Positions 62,237-64,000 of a stretch of 64,000 nt of DNA are shown here, in pieces. A program made the translations under genes and the position numbers. The notes under the pieces are model-generated. The model saw nothing but the letters and a program-made list of their open reading frames with translations. It had not been told where the DNA came from and did no database searches. Positions within the stretch are counted from its first letter, which is position 1; each line of letters begins with the position of its first letter. The stretch is from positions 1 to 64,000 of the forward strand of contig WQBJ01000008.1 of assembly GCA_013032095.1 (NCBI GenBank), in the 5' to 3' direction. The DNA is from Ruegeria atlantica (lineage in GTDB: Bacteria > Pseudomonadota > Alphaproteobacteria > Rhodobacterales > Rhodobacteraceae).

Positions 62237-63064
62237 ATGCAACTCAAGGCAATCGAGACCTTTCTCTGCGTAGCCGAGACCGGTGGCTTTCACGCTGCAG
62301 CACGCAAGCTGAACGTGACCCAGACGGCCGTCAGCGCCCGTATCCGTTTGATCGAAGAAGAAACCAGCCGGCCGCTGTTCACCCGAGGAGCCGGGGGTAC
62401 CAGCCTGACCGAGTTCGGGCGCCAATTCCGGCCTTATGCCGAGCAGATGTTGTCACTGTGGTCCTTTGCCTCTCGTGACCTGCCTGCTCAGGCACAGAAC
62501 CGGGTCGCCCTGCGACTTGGCGCACAGCTAAGCATCTGGGACCCCTTGCTTGTCGATCTGGGCGTTCAGTTCGAACAACGTCATGGCCAGCTGTTGCTCA
62601 CACTAAACTATGACCACGATCTGAATATGGTCGATGCGGTTGCCACCCATGTTCTGGACGCCGCACTGACCCCGGAACAGCCGAGCGACCCGCGCGTGCA
62701 ATCGCACGAGCTGACCCCGGAACGCCTGACTCTGGTAGGCACCCCTGACACAGAAGATCCCGTATTCGTCAACCTGGAACTTGGAGAGGTCTATCAGGAC
62801 CACGTACGCACAGCGGCACGACAAGTGTTAGGACAGACGGTGTTTCTGGGCAATTGCATGATGGCCCTGCGATACATCCTGCGGCGGGGCGGGATCGGTT
62901 TCTTCCCGACCTACCTTGTTAGGGATTATCTGTCAGATGGTGAACTGAGGCGGGTTTCAGGTTCCAGAGACCTGGTGCTGCCACTTTATCTGGTAACCCG
63001 TCGCGGCAGTACCGCTTTTGACGATATCCTGACCTGTCTGACCGAACTTCGCCTAGCAGGTTAG
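62237..63064 (+). CDS. LysR-type regulator divergent from the HD oxygenase
   Basis: A 275-residue LysR protein with the helix-turn-helix at residues ~1-60 (LKAIETFLCVAETGGFHAAA, LNVTQTAVSARIRLIEE) and an effector-binding domain. The start is at ATG 62237; an upstream frame extension is unsupported. Its promoter shares a 101-bp intergenic region with the HD oxygenase gene, the classical arrangement for a LysR regulator and its target. Its stop overlaps that of the convergent permease gene (TTAG). Confidence 0.9.
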   Translation: MQLKAIETFLCVAETGGFHAAARKLNVTQTAVSARIRLIEEETSRPLFTRGAGGTSLTEFGRQFRPYAEQMLSLWSFASRDLPAQAQNRVALRLGAQLSIWDPLLVDLGVQFEQRHGQLLLTLNYDHDLNMVDAVATHVLDAALTPEQPSDPRVQSHELTPERLTLVGTPDTEDPVFVNLELGEVYQDHVRTAARQVLGQTVFLGNCMMALRYILRRGGIGFFPTYLVRDYLSDGELRRVSGSRDLVLPLYLVTRRGSTAFDDILTCLTELRLAG

Positions 63065-64000
63065 GCTTGGGGCGACACGCCTATCGTATCCCGATGCCGT
63101 CTGCGTATCAAAGGCCGCCCGGCGATCAAAAGGAACAGGCCCGAGATAACAACGCCCATTATTGCTGGCAGGTACAGCAGCAACCACAGATCAGGATCGG
63201 CTACCACAACCGGAGAGACAAACCCCCGCACGCCCTCAAGCAAGATCAGAATGGTAAAAGCACCCAGTATCTGAGGCCACAACCCGAACCGCGAGAAACT
63301 GCCCAGCATCAGAGTTGAATACCCGGCCAGAGCAACCGCGACGCAGATCGCAATCCATGAAAAACGCTGATGCAACTCGTCGATCAACTCACCTTCGGTA
63401 AAACCCTCTGCGGCACTAATGGCATCCCGATCCCGCAGCAGTTCGACCGTAGGAATGGCCTCGAGGCTGCGCTCGGCCATGGTGTTCGTGTCGGTCAGTG
63501 CAGAAATGTCGTAAGAGGCATCCGCGAACAACGTTGACGACAGTGTTCTACCCTGCTGATCCAAGCGCAATGCGACCCCGTCCAACATCACAAGGTGAAA
63601 ACCGGCCTCGTTGTTGACCAGATACGCCGTCTTCGAGGAATAACTAATCGGGTTCAGCGAATCTCTCCGGTCTGAGACAAATACCTCGGACAGCGTGCCG
63701 TCCAGATCAATCTTGCCTATATAGACCGTGACTCCTTCAGCCGGGTGCAGAAACTCTCCTTCATTCAGCAATTGCGCAGTCACGTCGCCGGCGACTTCAG
63801 CCTGGCGTTGTTCAAGCTGTTCAACTGAAGCTGGACGGAAGAAAATGCTAATGACAGCCATCATAAGACCGGCCACTAATCCAAACACAAACACGGCGCG
63901 CGACAATCGCCACGGGCTGGAACCCGTGGCCAGCATCACTGTCATCTCGCTTTCTCGACTCAGACGGTTAGTGGCATAGACAGCCGCAGCAAACACCGCC
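63061..64000 (-). CDS. lptF: LPS export permease, C-terminal part
   Basis: C-terminal ~313 residues of a YjgP/YjgQ-family permease, part of the LptB2FG exporter that moves lipopolysaccharide from the inner membrane. A membrane segment (VFVFGLVAGLMMAVISIFF), a periplasmic beta-jellyroll region (~residues 70-190 of the fragment) and three C-terminal helices are visible. LptF is preferred over LptG by motif style but this is not certain. The frame is open to the window edge, so the start lies to the right. Confidence 0.85.
   Translation of the reverse strand, partial: AVFAAAVYATNRLSRESEMTVMLATGSSPWRLSRAVFVFGLVAGLMMAVISIFFRPASVEQLEQRQAEVAGDVTAQLLNEGEFLHPAEGVTVYIGKIDLDGTLSEVFVSDRRDSLNPISYSSKTAYLVNNEAGFHLVMLDGVALRLDQQGRTLSSTLFADASYDISALTDTNTMAERSLEAIPTVELLRDRDAISAAEGFTEGELIDELHQRFSWIAICVAVALAGYSTLMLGSFSRFGLWPQILGAFTILILLEGVRGFVSPVVVADPDLWLLLYLPAIMGVVISGLFLLIAGRPLIRRRHRDTIGVSPQA

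Overview
This 64 kb chromosomal window looks like a marine alphaproteobacterium of the Roseobacter group (Rhodobacteraceae). This is inferred from gene content, not from a database match: a carnitine-to-betaine operon, two BCCT carriers, a ProVWX-type importer, a cobalamin-type methyltransferase homologue, a carboxyspermidine route to spermidine, zur-znuCB/znuA, an imelysin iron locus and moderately high GC coding DNA. Both ends cut genes (glyA on the left, an lptF-type permease on the right).

Layout. 1-2.6 kb: glyA 3' end, a small membrane protein, an esterase-like hydrolase and a rhodanese. 2.6-12.5 kb: a type I secretion locus, read leftward. A very long Gly/Asp repeat protein is followed by an unrecognised 646-aa protein with its own internal repeats, an ABC exporter with a long disordered N-terminus and an HlyD-type adaptor. 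A LuxR/CsgD-like regulator is divergent from it, followed by a small HEPN-like protein. 12.5-13.2 kb: tRNA-Leu beside a frameshifted relic of a tyrosine recombinase. 13.3-20.5 kb: carnitine catabolism (regulator, acetoacetyl-CoA synthetase, dehydrocarnitine cleavage enzyme, carnitine dehydrogenase fused to a thioesterase, BCCT carrier). 20.9-27.3 kb: an oxidoreductase, an orphan 2-oxoglutarate oxygenase, a second GlxA-like regulator and proVWX. 27.4-41 kb: a second quaternary-amine or imino-acid catabolic region (GntR, DapA-like lyase, aldehyde dehydrogenase, FAD amine oxidase, two SDRs, an HpbD-like betaine epimerase, a non-pyrrolysine MttB homologue, BCCT, LysR, Rieske oxygenase).

41.3-50.3 kb: a hydrolase, tRNA-Met, then a zinc locus (znuB, znuC, zur, znuA with an extreme His/Asp loop, two COG0523 GTPases, a DUF1826 protein, a ZrgA-like protein) with matching Zur-like boxes. 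50.4-56.2 kb: an iron locus (imelysin behind a perfect TGA-N9-TCA operator, Bfd, bacterioferritin, a di-haem oxidoreductase, a second imelysin, a DUF1513 protein). 56.3-61.5 kb: a complete spermidine operon (speA, carboxynorspermidine dehydrogenase and decarboxylase, speB). 61.5-64 kb: an HD-domain protein whose metal ligands match mixed-valent di-iron oxygenases, a divergent LysR regulator and the lptF fragment.

How it works together. Carnitine taken up is oxidised, cleaved with acetyl-CoA and released as glycine betaine plus acetoacetate, which the first gene of the operon activates. Proline- or hydroxyproline-betaine-like compounds could be racemised, demethylated and oxidised by the neighbouring cluster. 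The most novel material is the secretion locus with its repeat protein and 646-aa partner, followed by the HpbD/MttB/SDR set, the PhnZ/TmpB-like oxygenase and the oxygenase-like DUF1826 protein of the zinc operon.
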